NCBI GenBank assembly: GCA_002329445.1
Contig: DCTU01000351.1
Coordinates: 1 to 12,349 of the forward strand
Reading direction: 5' to 3'
Origin: a bacterium UBP9_UBA1432
GTDB taxonomy: Bacteria > Vulcanimicrobiota > Xenobia > Xenobiales > Xenobiaceae
DNA: 12,349 nt
Position numbers and translations under genes: made by a program. The notes under the pieces were generated by a model that saw only the letters and a list, made by a program, of their open reading frames with translations, was not told where the DNA came from and did no database searches. Of this stretch, positions 6,307 through 12,349 are shown piece by piece (within the stretch, counting starts at the first letter, position 1; each line of letters starts with the position of its first letter).

Positions 6307-6380
6307 ACGCCTGAGGCGTCGGGCGACTAGGGCGCCTTTGTTAAATTTTTGCGATCACCTTCCGGGCGTCGCTTGCGATC
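6307..6380. promoter_or_regulatory. Putative divergent regulatory region with AT-rich patch and small repeats
   Basis: The 154-bp gap between the divergent glycine-zipper and hydrolase genes holds a palindrome ACGCCT-G-AGGCGT (6307-6319). It also holds the only AT-rich patch nearby, TTTGTTAAATTTTT (6337-6350), and two direct copies of TTGCGATC at 6349-6356 and 6373-6380. These are plausible promoter/operator elements, but no convincing -35/-10 pair could be set for either direction. Confidence 0.3.
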
Positions 6381-6421
6381 GACGTCCTCGGGTCCAGGGG
6401 GTGGGGGCCGGGCCCAGAATC

Positions 6422-7333
6422 ATGGCCCCTGTGTCTGAACGTCTTCATCTGGATTTCTTCGATTCGTCTCGGGGCCGGGAGGTGCCGGTCAGCTTCCATC
6501 CTCCGCGGCTCGGAGTTCCGGCGCCGTGGCCGCTGGTGGTCTTCTCCACGGGGTTCGGGGGAGGCCGGGATGGCTATGGGGGCCTGGCCCGGGCCTGGTC
6601 GGATGCCGGCCTGGCGGTGGCCGTCCTGGAGCATCCTGGAAGCGGTCCGGAAGCCCTGGCCCGGCTCCATCGCCTGCCTCGCCCGCGGCGCAGCGCCGCC
6701 TTGCAGGCCATGGTTCGGGACCCCGCCGAGCTTCAGGCCCGCCCGCTGGACGTCTCGTTCGTCCTGGACCAACTGGCCCTGGACTCTCGCCTGGACCCGA
6801 ACCGGGTCGGGCTGGGGGGACATTCCTTGGGGGCGGTGACCGCGTTGGCGGTGGGGGGCATTCCAGTCCGTCTGTCGAGCGGAGTGCGTCAGACCCTGCG
6901 GGACCGGAGGCCGTGTGCCTTCCTGGTCATGTCGCCGCCCACGCCGGACCAGTTCTTTGCGCCCGAGGACCACGCGTGCTTCGACCGGCCCATCCTGCTG
7001 GTCACAGGCACCCGGGACCACGGTCCCTTCGTGGAGGGCCCCCGGGAGGACCGCGCCGGGGTCTTTCCCCTCCTGACCGCGGCACGAGCCTGGCAGGCGG
7101 TCTTTGAAGGTGCCGATCACATGACCTTCGCAGAGATGGGTCTGAACCATCGCCCCTTCATGGCGCCTCTGCGTTCGCTCAGCGTGGCCTTCTGGCGGTG
7201 GGCCCTGGCGGAGGGGCCTCCCCTGGAGGCAGGGTTCGTGGCGCGTGAGGTGGCGGGCCCCGAGAGGATGCGCTGGGAGTCCTCGGACCATCCCGGGGAG
7301 CCTTCCGGTCAGCTCAACTCTCGAGCCTTCTGA
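6422..7333 (+). CDS. Alpha/beta-hydrolase (dienelactone hydrolase / PAF-acetylhydrolase-like)
   Basis: This 303-aa protein carries the alpha/beta-hydrolase fold. LVVFSTGFGGGRDGY (38-52) is the oxyanion strand-loop. The nucleophile elbow GLGGHSLGA gives Ser135, Asp199 lies in LLVTGTRDHG after strand 7, and His233 lies in EGADHMTF, completing a Ser-Asp-His triad. The overall layout resembles predicted dienelactone hydrolases and PAF acetylhydrolase-like esterases, so ester hydrolysis is likely; the substrate is not deducible. No signal peptide or TM segment is seen, suggesting a cytoplasmic enzyme. ATG 6422 is chosen because the domain begins right after it; it has no clear Shine-Dalgarno, and the open frame extends upstream through non-coding-looking sequence. 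GTG 6401 is an alternative. It is divergent from the glycine-zipper gene and overlaps the convergent Fic gene by 25 bp. Confidence 0.87.
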   Translation: MAPVSERLHLDFFDSSRGREVPVSFHPPRLGVPAPWPLVVFSTGFGGGRDGYGGLARAWSDAGLAVAVLEHPGSGPEALARLHRLPRPRRSAALQAMVRDPAELQARPLDVSFVLDQLALDSRLDPNRVGLGGHSLGAVTALAVGGIPVRLSSGVRQTLRDRRPCAFLVMSPPTPDQFFAPEDHACFDRPILLVTGTRDHGPFVEGPREDRAGVFPLLTAARAWQAVFEGADHMTFAEMGLNHRPFMAPLRSLSVAFWRWALAEGPPLEAGFVAREVAGPERMRWESSDHPGEPSGQLNSRAF

Positions 7334-8556
7334 AGCTCTTCGCGGTTGAGCCGGGCCAACAGGATCTCCTTGAGAAGCTCCAGCAACTCCCGGTCGTCCC
7401 TCTTGCGGGCCCCCTTGGTGACCTGGAGGAAGCGTACATCGAAGCTCTTGGGGATCGTTTCAAAGCCAGCCCCGTGCTGGCGCAGGACGTGCGCCAGCAG
7501 CACCCGGGCCGTCCGGCTGTTGCCATCCTCGAAGGGATGGATGTGGATGAACTCGTTGTAGACGAAGGCCGCCAGGGCCAGGACTTCGGGCAGGTTGGAG
7601 ACGGCGCGGCTGCGCAGGGTGTACTCCTTCACCAGGCTTTCCAGAAGTCCCAAGATCTTCCGGGGCGGCGCGGTCTTGAAGCAGGGGTTGTTCTGAATCT
7701 GGACCGCAGCGGTTCGCAGGGAACCGGCAAACTCGGACCCGCGCATCAGCACGCCGTGATACTCGCGCAGGACCTCGAGGTCCAGGGGGGCGCGTTCCTG
7801 AACCCGCTGCTGCATCCGCTGCATGGCCTCCTGGAACCTCTGTCCCACCTGGGGGTCGAAAAGGTCCGGGTTTTCGGGAACCAGGTCGTAACGGATGATC
7901 TTCTGGATCTGGGATGGGCTGTAGTTCGGTTCGGGGCAGCCCGGTGGGAAGAGCATCCGGCTGGCGCGCGAGATCTGCTCAAGGTCCTTGCGGTGCATGG
8001 CCATGAACTTCTCGCCGATCACCGAGTCCAGCCGGATCGTGCGGCCAAAGATCCGGCGCACGGGGCGGACCTGCAGGAACTCACAGATCCCATCCAGGAA
8101 GGGATTCCTGACCAGGCGGCCCATGAAGGGCTCGTAGCGGAAGGCCAGCAGCAGGCCATTCTCCAGGAAGCGACCGAGGATCTGGCTGGAGAGCCCCTCC
8201 GGCTTGAGATCGGAGGCCAGGAAGACGTCCAGGTGGTAGGTTCTTCGGACGAATTCGACCATCTCGTCGGTCAGGTAGGCGTTGTAGTCATATTCATAGG
8301 CCAGCGCAAAGGCGAGGGTGCCGAACAGCAGATCCGCCCGGGGCGAGGTGGCTCGGCAGTACTCGTCCTGCTCTCGGTGCAACAGGCCCTGGGCAACCAG
8401 GGTCTCCAGATGGGGTTCCAGGACGCCGGAGTCGGGCAACCACAGCGAGCGGGCCAGAGCCTCGACGCCGATGGACTTCCGCCCGGCGACTGCCAGGAAG
8501 ACATCGAAGAAGGTCGGAAGCGAAGCACCCCCGTCGGGCGGATTGGGACCCTTCAC
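7309..8556 (-). CDS. Fic-domain protein with N-terminal winged-helix-like region
   Basis: This 415-aa protein has a C-terminal Fic domain (about 255-385). Fic enzymes usually transfer AMP or a related moiety from a nucleotide to a target hydroxyl. The signature is HPFEDGNSR (340-348), with catalytic His340 and Asn345; the usual Gly or Lys before Arg is Ser347. The upstream Fic beta-flap pattern GSLRTAAVQI (278-287) and the following PP pair (297-298) are present. Residues 14-75 look like a winged helix-turn-helix; 80-250 are not recognised. No clear inhibitory (S/T)xxxE(G/N) helix was identified. The start is GTG 8554-8556, overlapping the TGA of the FHA gene (8553-8555) as GTGA. It lacks its own Shine-Dalgarno, so translation is probably coupled to the FHA gene. 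Confidence 0.93.
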   Translation of the reverse strand: MKGPNPPDGGASLPTFFDVFLAVAGRKSIGVEALARSLWLPDSGVLEPHLETLVAQGLLHREQDEYCRATSPRADLLFGTLAFALAYEYDYNAYLTDEMVEFVRRTYHLDVFLASDLKPEGLSSQILGRFLENGLLLAFRYEPFMGRLVRNPFLDGICEFLQVRPVRRIFGRTIRLDSVIGEKFMAMHRKDLEQISRASRMLFPPGCPEPNYSPSQIQKIIRYDLVPENPDLFDPQVGQRFQEAMQRMQQRVQERAPLDLEVLREYHGVLMRGSEFAGSLRTAAVQIQNNPCFKTAPPRKILGLLESLVKEYTLRSRAVSNLPEVLALAAFVYNEFIHIHPFEDGNSRTARVLLAHVLRQHGAGFETIPKSFDVRFLQVTKGARKRDDRELLELLKEILLARLNREELQKARELS

Positions 8557-9743
8557 CCGGTCGATTGGGAGCGGGTCATCAGGAGGACCTCGATCTTCCC
8601 GAAGCGGACCTTGGTCCCCGGATCGATCACCTCGGCCCCGCCAATCCGGCGTTCACGGACCCAGGTCCCGTTGGTGCTGCGCAGATCCTCGACCTCGTAA
8701 CCCGATCCCCGCTTGTTCTTCTTGATTCGGGCGTGGTAGTTGGAAACCGATGAATCGTTGAAGGGCCAGTCATTGTCCGCGGCCCGGCCGACCCGGATGG
8801 GGTCGCGCTCCATGGGCAGAAGGTTGCCCTCCGAGTCGACGAAGGCCATGGTGACGCCTTCCGGCAGCCGGGGCAGGACCGAGAAGGGGGGGGGCTTGTT
8901 CCCTCGCCGCAGGACCACGGCGGCGACCCCGCCCACCACCAGCAGGCCGCAGGCGACGGCGATCACATAGCCCAGCCAGTTGTTGGAGGGGGCCTTCTTC
9001 TGACCAGGCGCGCCCTCCACCGGAGCCTGGGAACCGTCCAGGACGCGCACCGAGGCGGTGGCACCGGAGGCCTTCGCCAGGTCATACCCGAAGGCGGCGG
9101 CCAGGTTGCCGGGGATGGCCGTCCGCGCGGCATCGTTGCCGGCGCTGGCCCGCGACAGGGCGATCCCCACGACGTCGCCGGAGTTGGTCGAGAGGATCGG
9201 TGCGCCCGTGCTCTCGTCGGTCAAGGCGGCATCGAAGAGGAGTTGCAGGACTGTGCCCCCGGGGCGGTTGAGGATGTTCCCCACCTTGCCGCGGCGGATG
9301 AGCGGAGTCATGGCTGTCGCCAGATTGCCTTCCTCCACGGGGGCTGCGGTGATCATCTCGACGGGGTCGTCAGGGCGGAGGAGGTCCGAGTCTCCGAGTC
9401 GGGCCGACGGCAGATCCGCGACGGAGATCTTCAGCAAAGCGAGGTTGGCTTCCGGGGCGAACTTGTCGAGGTGGGCCATCACCAACCCCCGGCCCGGAAC
9501 CAGGGCGTGGATGGCGGCAGCGCCCCGGATCGCTTCGAAACTGGTCAGGGCCAGTGCTTCGGGGCCGCTCTGGACGATCACGGCCGAGCCGCTTCGGATC
9601 GTTCCGGCGACTTCAACCTGCAACAGCAGAAGCGCCTTCTGGGCTGCGGGAGCCGGGCTCGCCGGGTCGCCTCCCTGGGCATGGCTGACACCCAGGGAGA
9701 TCAGCGCCCAGAGGGCCAGGAACATCGTGATCCGCAGTCGCAT
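8553..9743 (-). CDS. Membrane protein with exported trypsin-like pseudoprotease domain and cytoplasmic FHA domain
   Basis: This 396-aa protein starts with a signal sequence or anchor (about 1-23: MRLRITMFLALW, then AHAQ-like VSHAQG). Residues ~34-200 follow the trypsin/HtrA layout: SGSAVIVQ (51-58), LTSFEAIRG where the catalytic His motif (TNxHVV) should be, ANLALLKI where the catalytic Asp should be, and DESTGAPI at the Ser loop. A TM helix follows at 257-279. The C-terminal FHA domain (about 312-389) has GR 319-320, SNYH 334-337 and STNGTW 356-361, the phosphothreonine-binding residues. The FHA domain would be cytoplasmic and could bind targets of the neighbouring kinase. ATG 9743 is preferred because GAGG (9754-9757) lies 10 nt upstream and it gives a compact signal sequence; ATG 9752 and ATG 9794 are alternatives. 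It is coupled to the Fic gene. Confidence 0.88.
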   Translation of the reverse strand: MRLRITMFLALWALISLGVSHAQGGDPASPAPAAQKALLLLQVEVAGTIRSGSAVIVQSGPEALALTSFEAIRGAAAIHALVPGRGLVMAHLDKFAPEANLALLKISVADLPSARLGDSDLLRPDDPVEMITAAPVEEGNLATAMTPLIRRGKVGNILNRPGGTVLQLLFDAALTDESTGAPILSTNSGDVVGIALSRASAGNDAARTAIPGNLAAAFGYDLAKASGATASVRVLDGSQAPVEGAPGQKKAPSNNWLGYVIAVACGLLVVGGVAAVVLRRGNKPPPFSVLPRLPEGVTMAFVDSEGNLLPMERDPIRVGRAADNDWPFNDSSVSNYHARIKKNKRGSGYEVEDLRSTNGTWVRERRIGGAEVIDPGTKVRFGKIEVLLMTRSQSTG

Positions 9744-9794
9744 CCCGAGCATACCTCGCAAGGCTCCATCCCCGGCTCGTGCGACCTCAGGCAT

Positions 9795-10008
9795 CCGGTC
9801 GGCGCTGGCCAGGGCGACGAGACATATTTGCAGGAAACCGGGCCCGGATCCTCTTCACGGGAAAGGGCAGGACCGGATTCACGCTCCGGGCCGAATGGGG
9901 GCTTCCAGTGCGCAGTCTGAGCTTTTGAGACCGGGGGCGTGGCTCCTCCCCTTGTCGTCGCCGATTTTCTGGACCCTGTAGAAGGGGCCCTCAGCCCCCC
10001 CGGCGAAC
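9795..10008. other. Divergent intergenic stretch without a supported gene
   Basis: This stretch separates the minus-strand FHA gene from the plus-strand transporter pair and should hold promoters in both directions. I see no convincing -35/-10 pair and no coding frame with family similarity. A GGGGCCC stretch near 9985 followed by a C7 run is the only other oddity. Confidence 0.4.
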
Positions 10009-10033
10009 GAGGAGGACCCGCCTGACCTCCTCC
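10009..10033 (+). promoter_or_regulatory. Shine-Dalgarno/anti-Shine-Dalgarno hairpin at the transporter start
   Basis: GAGGAGG (10009-10015), a perfect ribosome-binding sequence, can pair over all seven bases with CCTCCTC (10026-10032), which ends one base before the ATG at 10034. Unpaired, the Shine-Dalgarno is 18 nt from the ATG, which is too far for standard use. Either the hairpin controls translation, or initiation here does not use this sequence. Confidence 0.45.
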
Positions 10034-10486
10034 ATGCTTGATTCTTTCGCCTTCACGGAAAGCCCGCTCTTCCGGACCATCGTCCTGATGTGTCTGGCCG
10101 TGGTTGCAGCCACGGTTGGAGACATCTTCATGTCTCAGGGCATGCGGGCCGTCGGGGAAATCCGGATCACCGGCCTGGGCTCGCTGTGGCGGACGGGGGT
10201 GCGGATCTTCTCGGCCTGGAAGGTCTGGATCGGCATCCTGCTGGCGGCGACCTTCTTCTTCTTGTGGCTTTCGGTCCTGTCCTGGGCCGACTTGTCGCTG
10301 GCCTTGCCGATGACCGCCCTGACCTACGTCTTGAACGCTGCGCTGGCCGGCCCGTTCCTGGGGGAGAGGGTCTCGGGCTTGCGCTGGCTCGGAACCCTCC
10401 TGATCTTCGCGGGGGTGGTCGCCGTCACCTTGAGCGCGGACGCTTCCGGGTCTCAGGCCGCCTGGGGTTCGGCTTTGAAGCCCTGA
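10034..10486 (+). CDS. Four-TM DMT/EamA-type transporter
   Basis: This 150-aa integral membrane protein has four predicted TM helices (about 14-33, 64-82, 87-109, 117-135), the size of half an EamA protein or of an SMR-type subunit, so a dimer is expected. The DMT pattern is visible: polar WADLSLALPMTALTYVL (84-100), then FLGERVS and WLGTLLIFAGVV at the end, where Glu111 precedes the last helix. The substrate cannot be read from the sequence; relatives move small cations, amino acids, or lipid-linked sugars as in the ArnE/F type. ATG 10034 is the only in-frame start before the first helix. It lies 67 bp ahead of the RND exporter gene on the same strand, so co-transcription is likely. Confidence 0.87.
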   Translation: MLDSFAFTESPLFRTIVLMCLAVVAATVGDIFMSQGMRAVGEIRITGLGSLWRTGVRIFSAWKVWIGILLAATFFFLWLSVLSWADLSLALPMTALTYVLNAALAGPFLGERVSGLRWLGTLLIFAGVVAVTLSADASGSQAAWGSALKP

Positions 10487-10529
10487 GAGGCGCGGGTCCG
10501 TTGGCGAAGTCGCTGCAGACTCCAAAGGT

Positions 10530-10545
10530 GGCCCGATCGCGGGCC
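10530..10545 (+). promoter_or_regulatory. Short perfect hairpin immediately before the RND gene start
   Basis: GGCCCG (10530-10535) and CGGGCC (10540-10545) form a 6-bp stem with an ATCG loop, 8 bases before the ATG at 10554. This is where a Shine-Dalgarno would be expected, and none is visible. CTGCAGAC occurs on both sides (10513-10520 and 10545-10552). It could be a weak attenuator between the two transporter genes or part of initiation control. Confidence 0.3.
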
Positions 10546-10553
10546 TGCAGACC

Positions 10554-12349
10554 ATGATGCCCTCCTCGGATTCGACGCACCCCTCTTCACCGGTTCCGAC
10601 TTCCCGGATTGCCCGGGTCATGATGGCCTTGGCCGACCTGGCCTGGAGATTCCCGGTCCTGATCCTGGCCTTGGGCACCCTCCTGGCCCTGGGATCGGCC
10701 TTCTATACCTGGAATCACCTCGAGTTTGACGCCGATCGGGCCAACCTGATCCGTCGAACGCCCGAGCTGCAGGCGAACCAGGACCGCTACGTCGCGCAGT
10801 TCCCCAAGGCCGAGGACATGGTCGTGGTGGTGGAGGGAGGAACGCCCGAGGACCGCATGGCCTTCGTCGATGACCTGGCCACCCGCCTGCGGGCTGAACC
10901 CCAGACCTTCCGCGATGTCTTCGAGAAGGTGGAACTCTCGTTCCTGCGGACCCACGCCCTGCACTATCTGGACCTGGCGACCCTCGAGAAGCTGTCTGGT
11001 GAGCTGGCCCGAAGCCGCCCGCTTCTCGATTCGTTGTCTTCCTCGAAGGACATGACCGGTCTGCTGGACAGTTTCGGAGAGGTCGGCAGTGGAGAGGACC
11101 CGGCCGGTGCGCTGGCCGAGATCCTGCCTTTCCTGAATGAGGCCATGGGGCAGTTGCTGGTCAGCCTGGAGACCCGCGGGCGTTACGCCTACAACTCTCC
11201 CTGGGCGGCCGCCTTTTTCGGAGAGGTTGCCCAGGAGGACCAGGCTCCCCAGGAATTGGAGGCCGCAGGGCAGACCGTCTTCTACAACACCGTCGCGAAA
11301 GGGCGGATCCATCTGCTGTTGGCTCGCCCCGCACACCAGGCAGGGGGGGGCGGTCACGAGGCGACCCCCTTTGCCGTGCAGAGGCTCCGGGAGCTCCTCC
11401 CCGGAGTCCAGCGCAGCCATCCGGAGGTTCAGGTCGGCCTGACGGGTGAACCGGTCCTGGACACCGACGAGGGCAACTCTTCGACCGAGGACTCCACACG
11501 CTCGTCGGTTCTGTCCCTGGTCTTCGTGGCGCTCATCTTCGCGCTGGCCTTCCGCGAGCTGTACCGCCCCCTGATGGCCGTCTTCACGCTGGTGTTGGGC
11601 GTCACCTGGACCATGGGCTTCACCACCCTGGCGGTCGGACACCTGAACCTGCTGACAGTCACCTTCACCACGATCCTGATCGGTCTGGGGATCGACTTCG
11701 GCATCCATTTCATCTACCGCTACGATGAGGAACTGGTGAAAGGTTGGTCGCCCCTGGAGGCGATGAAGATCACCTTGTCGGGAACCGGCGTCGAGAACCT
11801 GACCGGGGCGGGCAGCACGGCCGTGGCCTTCTGGGTCTTGAACCTGACCGACTTCATCGGGATTGCCGAGCTGGGGACCATCGCGGGGACCGGCATCATG
11901 TTGTGCTATCTGGCCATGGTGACCGTGCTTCCGGCACTGCTCTTCCTTCAACACCGCTGGTTCGGGGGGGGCGTCGGCACGGGCATCAGCCAGTACCGGA
12001 CCTTGGCCCGGATGGAGCGGGCCTGGTTGAGGCATCCCTGGATCGTGGCCTTGCTGTGCGTCCTGTTCTCGGTGTTCTGCGTGCTGGAAGCCCGGCACGT
12101 CCGCTATGACTACAACCTGTTGAATCTTCAGGCCCGCGGTCTGGGCTCGGTGCAGACCGAGATGCACCTGATCCACGCCAGTGAGCACTCGCTGCTGTAC
12201 GGGATTTCGCTGGTCGCAGACCTCACCGAGGCTCGGCGCCTGACCGAAGCCTTCCGGAAGCTTCCCACCGTGGCCAGCGTCGAGTCGATCGTGCCGATGA
12301 TCCCCGACGGCTATCCCGCCAAGCGCCCCTTCCTGGAAGCCATCACTCG
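10554..12349 (+). CDS. hpnN: RND/MMPL-family exporter, HpnN-like (3' end outside the window)
   Basis: At least 598 residues are visible; the family is about 860-880. The layout is RND/MMPL: TM1 at about 34-52, a large periplasmic loop (53-315), then a TM block with helices near 317-334, 340-361, 364-390 and 436-466, and a fourth-block TM at 495-514. A second periplasmic loop then begins and is cut by the window edge. The motif GLGIDFGIHFIYRYDEE (377-393) is the RND helix-4 signature with the charged Asp. The length, loop sizes and this motif fit HpnN, the exporter thought to move hopanoids or related lipids to the outer membrane; a general lipid RND exporter is the alternative. ATG 10554 is used because the N-terminal arm leads straight into TM1; no Shine-Dalgarno is visible and ATG 10557 and 10620 remain possible. 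Confidence 0.88.
   Translation, partial: MMPSSDSTHPSSPVPTSRIARVMMALADLAWRFPVLILALGTLLALGSAFYTWNHLEFDADRANLIRRTPELQANQDRYVAQFPKAEDMVVVVEGGTPEDRMAFVDDLATRLRAEPQTFRDVFEKVELSFLRTHALHYLDLATLEKLSGELARSRPLLDSLSSSKDMTGLLDSFGEVGSGEDPAGALAEILPFLNEAMGQLLVSLETRGRYAYNSPWAAAFFGEVAQEDQAPQELEAAGQTVFYNTVAKGRIHLLLARPAHQAGGGGHEATPFAVQRLRELLPGVQRSHPEVQVGLTGEPVLDTDEGNSSTEDSTRSSVLSLVFVALIFALAFRELYRPLMAVFTLVLGVTWTMGFTTLAVGHLNLLTVTFTTILIGLGIDFGIHFIYRYDEELVKGWSPLEAMKITLSGTGVENLTGAGSTAVAFWVLNLTDFIGIAELGTIAGTGIMLCYLAMVTVLPALLFLQHRWFGGGVGTGISQYRTLARMERAWLRHPWIVALLCVLFSVFCVLEARHVRYDYNLLNLQARGLGSVQTEMHLIHASEHSLLYGISLVADLTEARRLTEAFRKLPTVASVESIVPMIPDGYPAKRPFLEAIT

Noticed and set aside
7474..8700. A 408-codon plus-strand frame opposite the Fic gene
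   Set aside because: The Fic frame carries the full catalytic signature; the opposite frame is a shadow crossing two real genes.
10587..12188. A 533-codon minus-strand frame opposite the RND exporter
   Set aside because: The plus strand shows TM helices and the RND helix-4 motif; the minus product is Gln/Gly/Asp-rich with no domain or start signal.

Overview
The window is high-GC bacterial chromosomal DNA with densely packed genes on both strands. It resembles an uncultured or lightly studied phylum: Hanks-type kinase, FHA, CHASE2, Fic, a Met-rich cell-wall hydrolase set and an HpnN-like RND exporter together. Bacteria of the Armatimonadota, Eremiobacterota/Xenobia or non-photosynthetic cyanobacterial relatives would fit, but that is a guess from gene content and nothing here fixes the taxon. 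No rRNA, tRNA, CRISPR array, transposase or phage gene was seen.

Left part (1-2146, + strand): a cell-wall hydrolase array. It holds the last 31 codons of a probable CHAP-type amidase/endopeptidase, an NlpC/P60 endopeptidase (355-1167) and an SLT-type lytic transglycosylase (1316-2092). Each gene is followed by its own hairpin, so they look like separately transcribed units. The two complete enzymes have no classical signal peptide. Both begin with the same kind of module: a methionine-glycine triplet repeat followed by a Met/Gln-rich helix. This is the most unusual signal in the window.

Middle part (2245-6267): a one-TM CHASE2 sensor-domain protein (+) that stops where its output domain would normally begin. 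It runs tail to tail, overlapping by 33 bp, into a Hanks-type Ser/Thr kinase (-). The kinase is 23 bp downstream of a helical zinc-ribbon protein (-). Upstream of that pair, behind a two-hairpin intergenic region, is a small glycine-zipper protein (-) whose tail is again extremely Met-rich.

Right part (6422-12349): an alpha/beta hydrolase (+) converges, with a 25-bp overlap, on a Fic protein (-). The Fic gene is translationally coupled through a GTGA overlap to a membrane protein with an external protease-like domain lacking its catalytic His and Asp and a cytoplasmic FHA domain. A divergent + strand pair follows: a four-TM DMT/EamA-type transporter, then an RND/MMPL exporter resembling HpnN, cut by the window end.

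Reading the genes together (inference): the kinase could phosphorylate Thr residues that the FHA protein reads, with Fic as a second post-translational modifier. The hydrolases, membrane proteins and lipid-type transporters point to envelope maintenance. No experiment is implied by the sequence, and the physical link between these modules is only neighbourhood.
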